Source of the DNA: CPC320 sp002336405
GTDB lineage: Bacteria; Pseudomonadota; Alphaproteobacteria; Rhodobacterales; Rhodobacteraceae
Assembly: GCA_949372595.1 (NCBI GenBank)
Contig: CASIAN010000027.1
Location: 29,718 to 93,717, forward strand
Direction: 5' to 3'
Length of the DNA: 64,000 nt
A program made the translations under genes and the position numbers. Shown here piece by piece: positions 8,757 to 17,377 of this stretch (within the stretch, counting starts at the first letter, position 1; the number at the start of each line of letters is the position of its first letter). The notes beneath the pieces were generated by a model, which was not told the DNA's origin, did no database searches, and saw only the letters and a program-made list of their open reading frames with translations.

Positions 8757-9536
8757 GTGTCGCAGAAAAAAAAGTATCGCCGTAACCAGATTATGCAACT
8801 GACCCGACAGATGAAAATCGTCTCAGTAGAACTATTGGCTGAAAAACTTGCGGTCTCTGGACAAACCATACGGCGTGACATCAACCATCTATGTGATGAT
8901 AACCAGTTGAGACGCCGCCACGGCGGGGCGGAGCTCTTTGAACAGCAACTTAACACCACCTATCAACAGCGCAGCACAACAAACCTTGACGGCAAACGCG
9001 CTGTCGCTGTCAATGCCGCCAAAAAAATCCCCGATAATGCAACAATCTTTGTTTCAATTGGCACCACACCAATGATGGTGGCAGAAGCTTTGCGCGACAA
9101 AAAGCACCTGACGATTGTCACCAACAATCTCAATGCCGCAATGGCCCTCAGCCATGAGGTAACCAACCGAATTATTCTGCCCGGAGGCGAAATGCGCCTT
9201 CCCGACCGTGATATTCAAAGTGAAGAAGCGGTGTCAATCTTTTCAAATTACCGAGCTGATTTCGGTATTTTTGGCGTTGCGGGCATCGCTGAAGATGGCG
9301 CGATGCTTGATTTCCACAACAGCGAAGTGCGCACAAGAGAGGCGATCAGGCAGAATTGTCGAACCTCTATATTGGTAACAGACAGTAGCAAATTCGGCCG
9401 GTCTGCGCCTGCAGTTGGAGGCCATATTTCACAAGTTGATCAAGTTTTGGTGGATTGCATGCCGGAAAACAACTTCTCCCCCATTCTGAACAGCTTTCAC
9501 GACCAGATAGAAATTGTCGGAGTTCCACACCTATGA
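8757..9536 (+). CDS. glpR: DeoR/GlpR-family transcriptional regulator
   Basis: A 259-residue protein with a DeoR helix-turn-helix (RRNQIMQLTRQ, LAEKLAVSGQTIRRDINHL, RRRHGG) followed by a sugar-phosphate sensor domain (FVSIGTTPMMVAEAL, VTNNLNAAMAL, GGEMRLPD, FGIFGVAGI, VTDSSKFGR). The resemblance to GlpR, the glycerol-3-phosphate repressor, runs along the whole length. This fits control of the downstream glycerol-phosphate transporter. The GTG start at 8757 is the first in-frame codon after a stop; no strong ribosome binding site is visible. The gene ends in an ATGA overlap with the ATPase gene. The symbol reflects similarity and context, not a tested ligand. Confidence 0.75.
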   Translation: MSQKKKYRRNQIMQLTRQMKIVSVELLAEKLAVSGQTIRRDINHLCDDNQLRRRHGGAELFEQQLNTTYQQRSTTNLDGKRAVAVNAAKKIPDNATIFVSIGTTPMMVAEALRDKKHLTIVTNNLNAAMALSHEVTNRIILPGGEMRLPDRDIQSEEAVSIFSNYRADFGIFGVAGIAEDGAMLDFHNSEVRTREAIRQNCRTSILVTDSSKFGRSAPAVGGHISQVDQVLVDCMPENNFSPILNSFHDQIEIVGVPHL

Positions 9537-10546
9537 ATACCACTCCGTTTGTCAGTCTGAATGGCATCGCCAAGCGCTGGGATGGCGCGTTGGGTGTCGA
9601 GGATATCAACCTTGATATTCCGCGCGGGACCTTTGTGGCACTGCTTGGGCCTTCCGGTTGCGGCAAATCCACCACGCTGCGTCTGTTGGCAGGATTGGAA
9701 GTCCCCGATGAGGGGCAGATTACCATCGCCGGGGTCGATGTGACCGGCAGCGCGGCCTCTGATCGCAACCTATCGATGGTGTTTCAATCTTACGCGCTGT
9801 TTCCGCATCTGTCAGTCGCCGAAAACGTAATGTTTGGTATGAAAGTACGGCGTGTTCCCAAGGCTGAACGGACAGAAAAACTAAATCGGGCACTCGAGAT
9901 CACAGGTTTGGGCGACTATGCAAGCCGCAAACCAGCGGCGCTTTCTGGCGGTCAACGCCAGCGCGTGGCTTTGGCGCGGGCGATCGTGGCCGGGCAGCCG
10001 CTGTGCTTGATGGATGAGCCACTGTCGAACCTTGACGCCAAACTGCGCCATTCCGTCCGCAAAGACATCAAAAAACTGCAGAAAGAGCTTGGCATGACGG
10101 TGGTGTATGTCACCCATGACCAGACAGAAGCCATGAGCATGGCAGATACAGTTGTTTTGATGAAAGATGGACGTATCCAGCAAAGCGGCACGCCAGAGCA
10201 GTTGTATAATGCCCCAAGCAATACCTTTGTTGCAGAATTTATCGGCGCACCACCAATGGCTTTGATACAGGGCAGTGCGCTGGCGGGATTTGATGCAAAC
10301 CAGACCCTCGGCATCCGGGCCGAGCATATCACCCTGGCCGCATCTGGCGCAGGGCGCCTGCAATGCCGCGTCACGGACGCCGAGTTTTTAGGCGCTGAAA
10401 CCTTTATCGGGTTAGAGCATCTGAAAGCTAAGGGGCTGACACTGAAATTACCGGGACTACAACACATCGAACAGGGACAGGCTGTCGAGATCAACTTTGA
10501 TGATCAAGATATTCATATCTTTGATGAATTCGGGGATCGGTTATAA
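9533..10546 (+). CDS. ugpC: ABC transporter ATPase, UgpC/MalK type
   Basis: A 337-residue ATPase of the CUT1 group. Walker A GPSGCGKST, Q-loop SMVFQSYALFPH, signature LSGGQRQRVALARA, Walker B CLMDEPLSNLDAKL and the H-loop VTHDQTEAM are all present. A C-terminal TOBE-like regulatory domain follows from about residue 240. It energises the UgpA/UgpE permeases encoded downstream. The ATG at 9533 overlaps the regulator stop (ATGA), which fixes the start and implies translational coupling with the GlpR-like gene. Confidence 0.88.
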   Translation: MNTTPFVSLNGIAKRWDGALGVEDINLDIPRGTFVALLGPSGCGKSTTLRLLAGLEVPDEGQITIAGVDVTGSAASDRNLSMVFQSYALFPHLSVAENVMFGMKVRRVPKAERTEKLNRALEITGLGDYASRKPAALSGGQRQRVALARAIVAGQPLCLMDEPLSNLDAKLRHSVRKDIKKLQKELGMTVVYVTHDQTEAMSMADTVVLMKDGRIQQSGTPEQLYNAPSNTFVAEFIGAPPMALIQGSALAGFDANQTLGIRAEHITLAASGAGRLQCRVTDAEFLGAETFIGLEHLKAKGLTLKLPGLQHIEQGQAVEINFDDQDIHIFDEFGDRL

Positions 10547-10560
10547 ATAATAACTAAGAA

Positions 10561-10580
10561 CGCCACAGTTACCAGTGGCG
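10561..10580 (+). other. Stem-loop between ugpC and ugpB
   Basis: CGCCAC at 10561-10566 pairs with GTGGCG at 10575-10580 around an 8-nt loop, 14 bp after the ATPase stop. It has no T-run. It may limit read-through or mark an mRNA processing site ahead of the binding-protein gene. It is short, so confidence is modest. Confidence 0.4.
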
Positions 10581-10631
10581 CGCAACCACTAACAAAACAC
10601 ACTACGAAACGTTCAAAAACTGGAGGAACAT

Positions 10632-11894
10632 ATGTCTTTTTCGAAACATTTAGCCGTGGTCTTGTCAGGCGCGCTCAGTCTTGCGCTCCCGGCAAAGGCC
10701 GAGACAGAGCTGACGATGTATTATCCCATCGCGGTTGGCGGATCGCTGACCACCGTAGTGGACGGGATCGTCGCAGGCTTTGAAGCCGCAAACCCCGACA
10801 TTAAGGTCAATGCGATCTATTCTGGCAACTATGATGACACCCGCGTGCGGGCTTTGTCGGCGCTGAACTCTGGCGAGCCGGCGCAACTGGCAGTGATGTT
10901 TTCAATCGATGCCTATGACCTGATCGAGCAAGATCTGGTGGTGCCGTTCGATGACGTGGTCAGCAGCGACGCCGAAAAAGCCTGGTTGGGCGGTTTTTAT
11001 CCCGCGCTGATGGCGAACGGCGCAATTGAAGGCAAGACCTGGGGCGTCCCGTTCCAGAGATCGACAATCGTGGCCTATTACAACAAAGACATGTTCCGGG
11101 CGGCGGGGCTTGACCCAGAAAAAGCGCCCACCACGTGGGACGAGCTGATCTCAATGGGCAAAACCCTGACCAAAGACGGCACACACGGGCTGATGATCCC
11201 CTCTACAGGATATCCGTATTGGATGTTCCAAGCCCTTGCGATCCAGAATGGCAAAGAGCTGATGGCAGGCGATGGTCTGACCACATATTTTGACGACCCC
11301 AAAGTTGTCGATACGCTTGAGTTTTGGAAATCACTGTCGGCCGAGCACGGCATCATGCCCACCGGCACTGTTGAATGGGGCACATTGCGCCAAGCATTCT
11401 TAGAGGGCCAAACCGCAATGATGTGGCACTCTACCGGCAATCTCACTGCGGTTAAGAAAAACGCATCTTTTGATTTCGGTGTGGCAATGTTGCCCGGAAA
11501 CGAGCGGCTTGGTTCACCAACCGGTGGTGGCAACTTCTATCTGTTCAAAGACACCAGCGACGAAGAGAAAGCTGCAGCTCTGAAATTGATCAAATATATG
11601 ACCGCACCCGAGCAGGCAGCGGCATGGTCGATCGCAACAGGATATATGGGCGTGTCTCAAGCTGCCTATGAAACTCAGGCTCTGAAAGACTATACCGCGT
11701 CGTTCCCACCCGCCTTGGTGGCCCGCAACCAACTGCAACACGCTGTGGCCGAGTTCTCAACCTTTGAGACTGCCCGTGTGCGTGATGGTTTGAACAACGC
11801 CATCCAATCTGCGCTGACCGGGGCCAAATCACCCGCAGACGCACTAGGAGATGCGCAAGCGGCGGCCGAACGGTTGCTTAAAGCCTATCAATAA
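10632..11894 (+). CDS. ugpB: Extracellular solute-binding protein, glycerol-3-phosphate (UgpB) type
   Basis: A 420-residue family 1 binding protein. The signal peptide (MSFSKHLAVVLSGALSLALP) ends near AKA-ETELTMYYP. The mature part has the Ugp-type features GGSLTTVVDGIVAGFEAANP, WGVPFQRSTIVAYYNKDMF and GGGNFYLFKDTSDEEKAAAL. A good ribosome binding site (TGGAGG) precedes the ATG. Its partners are UgpC upstream and UgpA/UgpE downstream. sn-Glycerol-3-phosphate or its diesters are likely ligands, given the GlpR-like regulator and the phosphodiesterase in the cluster. A sugar ligand is a weaker alternative. Confidence 0.85.
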   Translation: MSFSKHLAVVLSGALSLALPAKAETELTMYYPIAVGGSLTTVVDGIVAGFEAANPDIKVNAIYSGNYDDTRVRALSALNSGEPAQLAVMFSIDAYDLIEQDLVVPFDDVVSSDAEKAWLGGFYPALMANGAIEGKTWGVPFQRSTIVAYYNKDMFRAAGLDPEKAPTTWDELISMGKTLTKDGTHGLMIPSTGYPYWMFQALAIQNGKELMAGDGLTTYFDDPKVVDTLEFWKSLSAEHGIMPTGTVEWGTLRQAFLEGQTAMMWHSTGNLTAVKKNASFDFGVAMLPGNERLGSPTGGGNFYLFKDTSDEEKAAALKLIKYMTAPEQAAAWSIATGYMGVSQAAYETQALKDYTASFPPALVARNQLQHAVAEFSTFETARVRDGLNNAIQSALTGAKSPADALGDAQAAAERLLKAYQ

Positions 11895-11904
11895 ATTCCC
11901 TTCA

Positions 11905-11929
11905 GGCACCGGCATACTATGCCGGTGCC
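11905..11929 (+). other. Intercistronic stem-loop after ugpB
   Basis: GGCACCGGCAT at 11905-11915 pairs perfectly with ATGCCGGTGCC at 11919-11929 around a 3-nt loop, starting 11 bp after the ugpB stop. No T-run follows. Its position between binding-protein and permease genes matches the hairpins after slcH and phnD. Confidence 0.7.
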
Positions 11930-11962
11930 CGGCTCTAACCTAAAAAGAATATTAATTGTATA

Positions 11963-12856
11963 ATGCGCAATACTGCTAATCTTGAACGCCGCCGCCAAGC
12001 CATTTACGGCTGGCTATTGCTCAGCCCCGCTGCGCTCTTGTTAACATTTTTTGCTTTTTACCCTTCGCTGGCAACGCTTTGGTCAAGCCTGTTTTCCCGG
12101 GGCACACGGCGTAAACCAAGCGAGTTTGTCGGTCCCGAGAACTATCTTGATCTGATGCAAGACCCAACCTTTTGGTTGGTGGTCAAAAACAATCTTCTTT
12201 ATGCGGGCGTTACCATACCTGTCTCGATCTTCTTCGCCCTCGCGATGGCGCTTTGGGCCAATTCCAAGATTTCGGCCCGCGGCTTTGTCCGCACCGCCTA
12301 TTTCACGCCCACCGTGCTGCCAATGATCGCAGCAGCCAACCTTTGGCTGTTCTTCTACACTCCCGGCTTTGGTGTTCTGGACCAGATCGGCGCGCTGTTT
12401 GGTCTGCCTTCGGTCAATTGGCTGGGCCAGCCCGAGACCGCGCTTTGGGCGGTGATCATCGTGACAATCTGGAAAGAAGCTGGCTTTTTCATGATTTTTT
12501 ATCTGGCCGCACTGCAGACCATCCCCACCGACCTCAAAGAGGCCGCCGATATCGAGGGCGCCAGCCGCTGGACCTATACGCGGCGCATTGTGCTGCCATT
12601 GCTTATGCCAACGACACTATTTATCATGGTAAATGCCCTTATCAATTCGGTAAAACTGATCGATCATCTGTTTATCCTGACCAAAGGGGGGCCATCAGAT
12701 GCCTCCAAATTGATTTTGTACTACATCTGGGAAATGGCTTTCGCGTTTTTTGACGCACCCCATGCCGCGGCGCTGACAATTCTGATCTTACTTGCCCTTG
12801 GAATTGTGGCAGCGATCCAATTTTTCTATATGGAAAAAAGGACACATTACCAATGA
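11963..12856 (+). CDS. ugpA: ABC transporter permease, UgpA type
   Basis: A 297-residue binding-protein-dependent permease with about six membrane helices, the first at residues 15-35 after a basic N-terminus. The EAA loop contacting the ATPase is visible as KEAADIEGASRWTYTRRIVLP. It pairs with UgpE encoded immediately downstream (ATGA overlap at 12853-12856). The ribosome binding site before ATG 11963 is weak, consistent with low permease output after the hairpin. Confidence 0.87.
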   Translation: MRNTANLERRRQAIYGWLLLSPAALLLTFFAFYPSLATLWSSLFSRGTRRKPSEFVGPENYLDLMQDPTFWLVVKNNLLYAGVTIPVSIFFALAMALWANSKISARGFVRTAYFTPTVLPMIAAANLWLFFYTPGFGVLDQIGALFGLPSVNWLGQPETALWAVIIVTIWKEAGFFMIFYLAALQTIPTDLKEAADIEGASRWTYTRRIVLPLLMPTTLFIMVNALINSVKLIDHLFILTKGGPSDASKLILYYIWEMAFAFFDAPHAAALTILILLALGIVAAIQFFYMEKRTHYQ

Positions 12857-13662
12857 ACCGGCTGTACCAAACCCTTGATAGCTTTGGGGCAATCTTGCTG
12901 GCAATCATCTGGGTGGCGCCTTTGCTATTTGCCTTTTGGGCCGCGTTTCACACCACGTCGGATGCTGTTAATTTCAACCTCACATCAAGCTGGACCTTGG
13001 ATAATTTCCGCATCGCCTGGGAGGGCGCGCCCTGGCTGAAATATTTTCGTAACACGTTTGTTTTGGTCACCGTGGTATTGATTGGCCAGTTTATCATCAC
13101 CACTCTGGCCGGGTTTGCCTTTGCGCAAGTGAAATTCCCCGGTAAGGATTTGGTGTTTATTCTGGTGTTGTTGCAGCTTTTCATTCTTCCTGAAGTGCTG
13201 ATTGTTGAAAACTATGCCATGGTGTCACGGCTCGGGCTGTTCGACAGTGTGCTGGGCGTCGGCATGCCGTATATGGCCAGCGCTTTTGGCATCTTTTTAA
13301 TGCGGCAGGCGTTTAAGTCTGTCCCCATCGAATTGCACGAAGCCGCTCGAATTGAGGGTTGCAGCTGGTTTGGGATTTTAATTAAAGTTTACGTTCCTCT
13401 GGCAAAACCGACCTATCTGGCCTATGCTCTGGTGTCTGTCTCTACCCATTGGAATAATTTTTTGTGGCCACTTATTGTGACAAACTCTGAAGATACGCGC
13501 CCGCTTACGGTTGGTTTGTCGATTTTTGGCGCTCCGGAGAACGGCGTTGATATTTCTATCATTTCGGCGGCAACGCTGATGTCAATTGCACCACTTCTGA
13601 TCACGTTCTTAATTTTCCAACGCCAATTTGTTCAAGCATTTTTACGCACAGGCATTAAATAG
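12853..13662 (+). CDS. ugpE: ABC transporter permease, UgpE type
   Basis: A 269-residue permease of the MalG/UgpE group with about six helices. The EAA loop reads HEAARIEGCSWFGILIKVYVP. The start overlaps the ugpA stop as ATGA. The gene ends at 13662, where the last base of its TAG is the first base of the next gene's GTG. With UgpA it forms the membrane channel for the ligand delivered by UgpB. Confidence 0.87.
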   Translation: MNRLYQTLDSFGAILLAIIWVAPLLFAFWAAFHTTSDAVNFNLTSSWTLDNFRIAWEGAPWLKYFRNTFVLVTVVLIGQFIITTLAGFAFAQVKFPGKDLVFILVLLQLFILPEVLIVENYAMVSRLGLFDSVLGVGMPYMASAFGIFLMRQAFKSVPIELHEAARIEGCSWFGILIKVYVPLAKPTYLAYALVSVSTHWNNFLWPLIVTNSEDTRPLTVGLSIFGAPENGVDISIISAATLMSIAPLLITFLIFQRQFVQAFLRTGIK

Positions 13663-14468
13663 TGGCACGCATTATCCAACTGACAGATATGCATGTTTTG
13701 CCACCTTCCCAGCGGGTTTCAGGCGTGCTCAACACCTATGAACTGCTGATTGACACTATCGACACGCTGCTTGACGACTGGCATAAAATTGGGCCGATTG
13801 ACGCCGTGATCGTCACCGGAGATATCACCGAAACCGGTGATGTGGAAAGTTACCAGTTGTTCCGCCAACAAGTCCGACGCCTGCCAGTCCCATATTTTCT
13901 TATTCCCGGCAACCATGACCGGCGCGACCCACTGCGACAGTGCTTTGAAGATATGGCCACAATACCGAAAAGCGGCAAGATTAATTGGGTCCATGATCTG
14001 GCAGACCTGCGCCTTATCGGGCTCGACACATTGATCGAAGGTCAAGGAGGCGGGGACCTAGATGACGCCGATCTCAAATTTTTGGCTCAGGCAATCGCCG
14101 CGGCAGATACTCGGCCGATTTTACTGGCCATGCACCATCCCCCGTTTGCGTCAGGGATGGTTTTCATGGACCAAATCGGATTGACAGACACCGGACCGCT
14201 GGCCGATATTTTGAACGCGGCACCAAATGAAATTCGGATAATTTGTGGTCACGTTCACAGCACAATTATCAGCAACATAGGCAACACAGTGGCTATTTCT
14301 GCCGCTGCCACCTGCAGCGCCTTTCCCACTGATTACCGGATCGACGCGCCAGTGGGTTTCAATAAAACCCCACGTGGCTATAGCCTACACAACTGGGACC
14401 AGGGGTTTCGCACCACCTGTATGACCTTAGCAAAAAGTAGCGGGCCGAATCCTTTTAATGCCCCATGA
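13662..14468 (+). CDS. Metallophosphoesterase, GpdQ/CpdA-like phosphodiesterase
   Basis: A 268-residue cytoplasmic class III phosphodiesterase. The dinuclear metal-site motifs are in order: LTDMH near the N-terminus, VTGDITETGD, PGNHDRRD, MHHPPF and CGHVHS. The GTG start at 13662 overlaps the ugpE stop (TAGTG), so it belongs to the ugp operon. The likely role is hydrolysis of imported glycerophosphodiesters to glycerol-3-phosphate and an alcohol. Cyclic-AMP phosphodiesterase is the alternative from sequence alone. No signal peptide is present, so it acts after uptake. Confidence 0.82.
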   Translation: MARIIQLTDMHVLPPSQRVSGVLNTYELLIDTIDTLLDDWHKIGPIDAVIVTGDITETGDVESYQLFRQQVRRLPVPYFLIPGNHDRRDPLRQCFEDMATIPKSGKINWVHDLADLRLIGLDTLIEGQGGGDLDDADLKFLAQAIAAADTRPILLAMHHPPFASGMVFMDQIGLTDTGPLADILNAAPNEIRIICGHVHSTIISNIGNTVAISAAATCSAFPTDYRIDAPVGFNKTPRGYSLHNWDQGFRTTCMTLAKSSGPNPFNAP

Positions 14469-14508
14469 AACATAACAGACTGCAACCGAAAAGGGCACAA
14501 CACGCATT

Positions 14509-16173
14509 ATGACCATCCTTTATTTCCTGACATCATTATTCGGCGCCACTATGTTATTGTTATACGCGGTGCGCATGGTGCAAACGGGAATCGAGCGCGC
14601 CTATGGCCCTTCTTTCAAACGCCTAATCACCAGTAATGACAGTGCATTGCGAGCGATGATCACCGGCGTTGTTATGGCGATTGTTTTGCAAAGCGCCACC
14701 GCCGTGACCCTGTTGACGGCTGGCTTTGCCAGTGGTGGTCTGCTGCCCTTTGGCATTGGACTGGTACTTATTTTAGGCGCCGATCTGGGATCGGCAATTG
14801 TTGTTCAAGTACTGTCACTGAACATTGACTGGCTGGTGCCGCTTTTAATCGGCATCGGCGGCTGGGTTTTTCTCAAAGCCGAGCTGCGCAAAAACAAACA
14901 GCTCGGGCGCATAATGCTGGGGATCGCGTTTATTCTGATCGCCCTGCGGTTTCTAAGAGAAACCGTTGAACCGATCCGCGACAGCAATTTTCTGCCTGCG
15001 ATGGTGGTCTATCTCGAGAATGATGCTGTCACCGCATTTTTAATCGGCGCTGTACTGGCGTTGGTGATGCATTCCAGCGTCGCTACGGTGTTGATGTGCG
15101 TGGTATTGGTGGCAATTGATGCGCTGCCACTTGCGGTTGGGATCACTCTCGTGTTGGGCGCAAATCTCGGAGGGGCTTTGGTGGCTGTGTGGCTGACGCG
15201 CGGCATGAATGCCTCTGCCCGCAGGCTGGCGGTTGCCAATCTGGCCGCGCGGGGCGCAACTGCAATAATATGCGCAATTGCGCTGCAGTTTGTCGATGTT
15301 TCTGTTCTGTCTGGCTGGGTTGCAGATGCGCAGGCGCTGGTACTGGCGCATCTAGGCTTTAATACACTGCTGTTACTCTTTGTACCGTTTGCGGGTCGAC
15401 TTGAGGCCCCTATGACACAGCTCATCGCCGAAGATGGAACCGACACCACACAAACGAACGGCGCCCAGGCGGCCTCGGCGCTGGATATGTCTGTGCTTGG
15501 GTCACCGCGTCTTTCGATGGCATGCCTGCGCCGCGAAGTACACAGGATGAGTTATATCGTTGAAAACCTCGCCCGCCCTGTGACTAATAAAGTGTTTGAC
15601 CCAAGCCCAACAGAGCTTGCCCAGATGAAAGCGCAACGGCACAGCCTTGCCATCGCACTGAGCCGCCTACGGGAATATTTCGCGCAGATGAATACCCAAG
15701 AGATGCAGAAAAAAGATGTTAAAATCGTATCAGAGCTGGTTGATTATGCCAGCAACCTCGATGCCGCCAGCGATATCGTGTTGCGGCGTATGGTGCCTGT
15801 TGCGCTGGCGCGGTCCCAAAAAGAGGTGCGTTTTTCCGAGGCCGGTTGGTCCGAGCTACTGCAAGCATACGAGCGGATGAATGCCAATATGACTTTGGCG
15901 TTTGATCTTCTGATATCAGAAGATGTCGAAGAGGCACGCCAACTTTTCCTTGAAAAAGACGATTTTGTAAAATCCCAAAGCCGCAGTAAAAAACGCCATT
16001 TTGCACGGGTGCGCAATGGGGACGAGACCAGCCTTGCCAGCAGCAGTCAGCACCTCGAAACCTTAGCCGCCCTGCGCGATTTTAATCGCATGATCGTATC
16101 GCTGGCCGATCCCATCTTGCTGCGCAACGGCCAATTACTTGAAACCCGGCTGGTATTTAAATCTGAGACTTGA
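14509..16173 (+). CDS. Na+/phosphate cotransporter (PNaS family) with C-terminal PhoU-like domain
   Basis: A 554-residue protein. The N-terminal part (about residues 1-310) holds two inverted Na/Pi repeats with QSATAVTLLTAGFASGG and a later HSSVATVLMCV segment, the paired QS/SS-type motifs of the family. The C-terminal part (about 335-540) is helical and hydrophilic, like PhoU. It lies 40 bp after the phosphodiesterase gene. It may import phosphate or, as often suggested for short prokaryotic PNaS proteins, release excess phosphate freed from organic P. Direction cannot be told from sequence. Confidence 0.82.
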   Translation: MTILYFLTSLFGATMLLLYAVRMVQTGIERAYGPSFKRLITSNDSALRAMITGVVMAIVLQSATAVTLLTAGFASGGLLPFGIGLVLILGADLGSAIVVQVLSLNIDWLVPLLIGIGGWVFLKAELRKNKQLGRIMLGIAFILIALRFLRETVEPIRDSNFLPAMVVYLENDAVTAFLIGAVLALVMHSSVATVLMCVVLVAIDALPLAVGITLVLGANLGGALVAVWLTRGMNASARRLAVANLAARGATAIICAIALQFVDVSVLSGWVADAQALVLAHLGFNTLLLLFVPFAGRLEAPMTQLIAEDGTDTTQTNGAQAASALDMSVLGSPRLSMACLRREVHRMSYIVENLARPVTNKVFDPSPTELAQMKAQRHSLAIALSRLREYFAQMNTQEMQKKDVKIVSELVDYASNLDAASDIVLRRMVPVALARSQKEVRFSEAGWSELLQAYERMNANMTLAFDLLISEDVEEARQLFLEKDDFVKSQSRSKKRHFARVRNGDETSLASSSQHLETLAALRDFNRMIVSLADPILLRNGQLLETRLVFKSET

Positions 16174-16244
16174 TGGCAGATATTCTACACTTTTAACAAC
16201 AAACGCGGAAGGACGGACGTCCCACATTCTGCGCGCGTCACATA

Positions 16245-16266
16245 TTCGTTACAAAACTGTTACTTT
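16245..16266 (+). promoter_or_regulatory. Candidate Pho box upstream of phnD
   Basis: Two GTTAC repeats at 16248-16252 and 16259-16263 are spaced by 11 bp, the helical spacing of PhoB half-sites; the second reads CTGTTACT. A further inverted GTAAC lies downstream around 16277. The match to the enterobacterial CTGTCAT half-site is partial. The position, about 60 bp before phnD, and the phosphorus-related gene content support PhoB control. Confidence 0.45.
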
Positions 16267-16321
16267 TCATTTGATATGTAACTTTTTGTTGATAAGGTAC
16301 TGATATCTTTGGGAGGATATA

Positions 16322-17296
16322 ATGAAACAAATATCAAAAATTACGACAATTGCAGCTGTTTTTACGGGTTTTGCGCTTTGGTCTATGCCCGCTATGGCAG
16401 AAGACTGCCATCGGGGAACATTAGATACAGCTTACTGCGACAGAAACATGGATCAAGTCGCTGATCTGCCGCTTGATCCAAATGACTGGGTAGACCCCAG
16501 CACTTTGATTTTCACGTATACACCGGTAGAGGACCCTGCGGTTTACGCAAACATCTGGCAACCGTTTATTGAGCATCTAGAGGCATCAATTGATCGTAAA
16601 GTGGTCTTTTTCCCGGTCGAATCAAACGCTGCACAATTAGAAGCTATGAGATCTGGCCGCTTGCATGTCGCAGGCTTTAATACCGGCTCTAATCCAATCG
16701 CTGTCAGCTGCGCGGGTTTTGTTCCGTTTTCCATGCACGCAAAAGACGATGGATCCTACGGCTATGAAATGGAAATCATTGTACAGACCGATAGCAAGAT
16801 ACAATCGCCAGCAGAGATTAAGGGCAAAACAATGGCGTTCACCTCGCCAACGTCGAACTCCGGTTTCAAAGCACCCTCAGCCATCCTTAAGGGCGAATTT
16901 GGGCTGATTGCAGATGTTGACTTCACTCCAACCTACTCTGGCAAGCACGATAACTCGATCTTAGGCGTGTATAATGGCGATTATGAGATTGCGGCAATTG
17001 CGAACTCTGTTTTGGAACGGATGATCCGTAGAGGCGTTATCGAAGAAGGTAAAATCCGTTCGGTTTACAAATCTCCGACTTTCCCGACGACCGGATATGG
17101 CCATGCTCATAATCTACACCCTGAACTGGTGGCAAAGCTGAAATCAGCCTTTTTCACCTGGGACTTTGACGCAGATCCGCTCTACAAAAAAGAGTTTGCA
17201 AAAGCGGATCGCTTTGTTGGTATTAACCACAAGAATGACTGGGCGGTCATTCGTCAGATTGATGCAGCGAATGGCGTCAGCTACGACTGCAAGTAA
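16322..17296 (+). CDS. phnD: Phosphate/phosphite/phosphonate ABC transporter binding protein
   Basis: A 324-residue PhnD-type binding protein. The signal peptide ends near MPAMA-EDCHRG. Family features are FTYTPVEDPAVYANIWQPF, LEAMRSGRLHVAGFNTGSN, GKTMAFTSPTSNSGFKAP and the GKHDNSI loop that helps bind the phosphonate group. The mature N-terminus carries two Cys residues about ten apart that could form a disulfide in the periplasm. GGGAGG precedes the ATG. It is the first gene of a phnDCEE operon. The ligand (phosphonate, phosphite or phosphate) cannot be fixed from sequence. Confidence 0.87.
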   Translation: MKQISKITTIAAVFTGFALWSMPAMAEDCHRGTLDTAYCDRNMDQVADLPLDPNDWVDPSTLIFTYTPVEDPAVYANIWQPFIEHLEASIDRKVVFFPVESNAAQLEAMRSGRLHVAGFNTGSNPIAVSCAGFVPFSMHAKDDGSYGYEMEIIVQTDSKIQSPAEIKGKTMAFTSPTSNSGFKAPSAILKGEFGLIADVDFTPTYSGKHDNSILGVYNGDYEIAAIANSVLERMIRRGVIEEGKIRSVYKSPTFPTTGYGHAHNLHPELVAKLKSAFFTWDFDADPLYKKEFAKADRFVGINHKNDWAVIRQIDAANGVSYDCK

Positions 17297-17330
17297 TCCA
17301 ATAAATACAACATCTAAAATAAATACTATC

Positions 17331-17360
17331 GATTCAGACCCGCCTAATCGGGTCTGAATC
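17331..17360 (+). other. Intercistronic stem-loop after phnD
   Basis: GATTCAGACCCG at 17331-17342 pairs perfectly (12 bp) with CGGGTCTGAATC at 17349-17360 around a 6-nt loop. It is followed by TTAGAAAA, not a T-run, and precedes phnC by 17 bp. It is in the same position as the hairpins after slcH and ugpB. Confidence 0.7.
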
Positions 17361-17377
17361 TTAGAAAAGAGCGTGAA

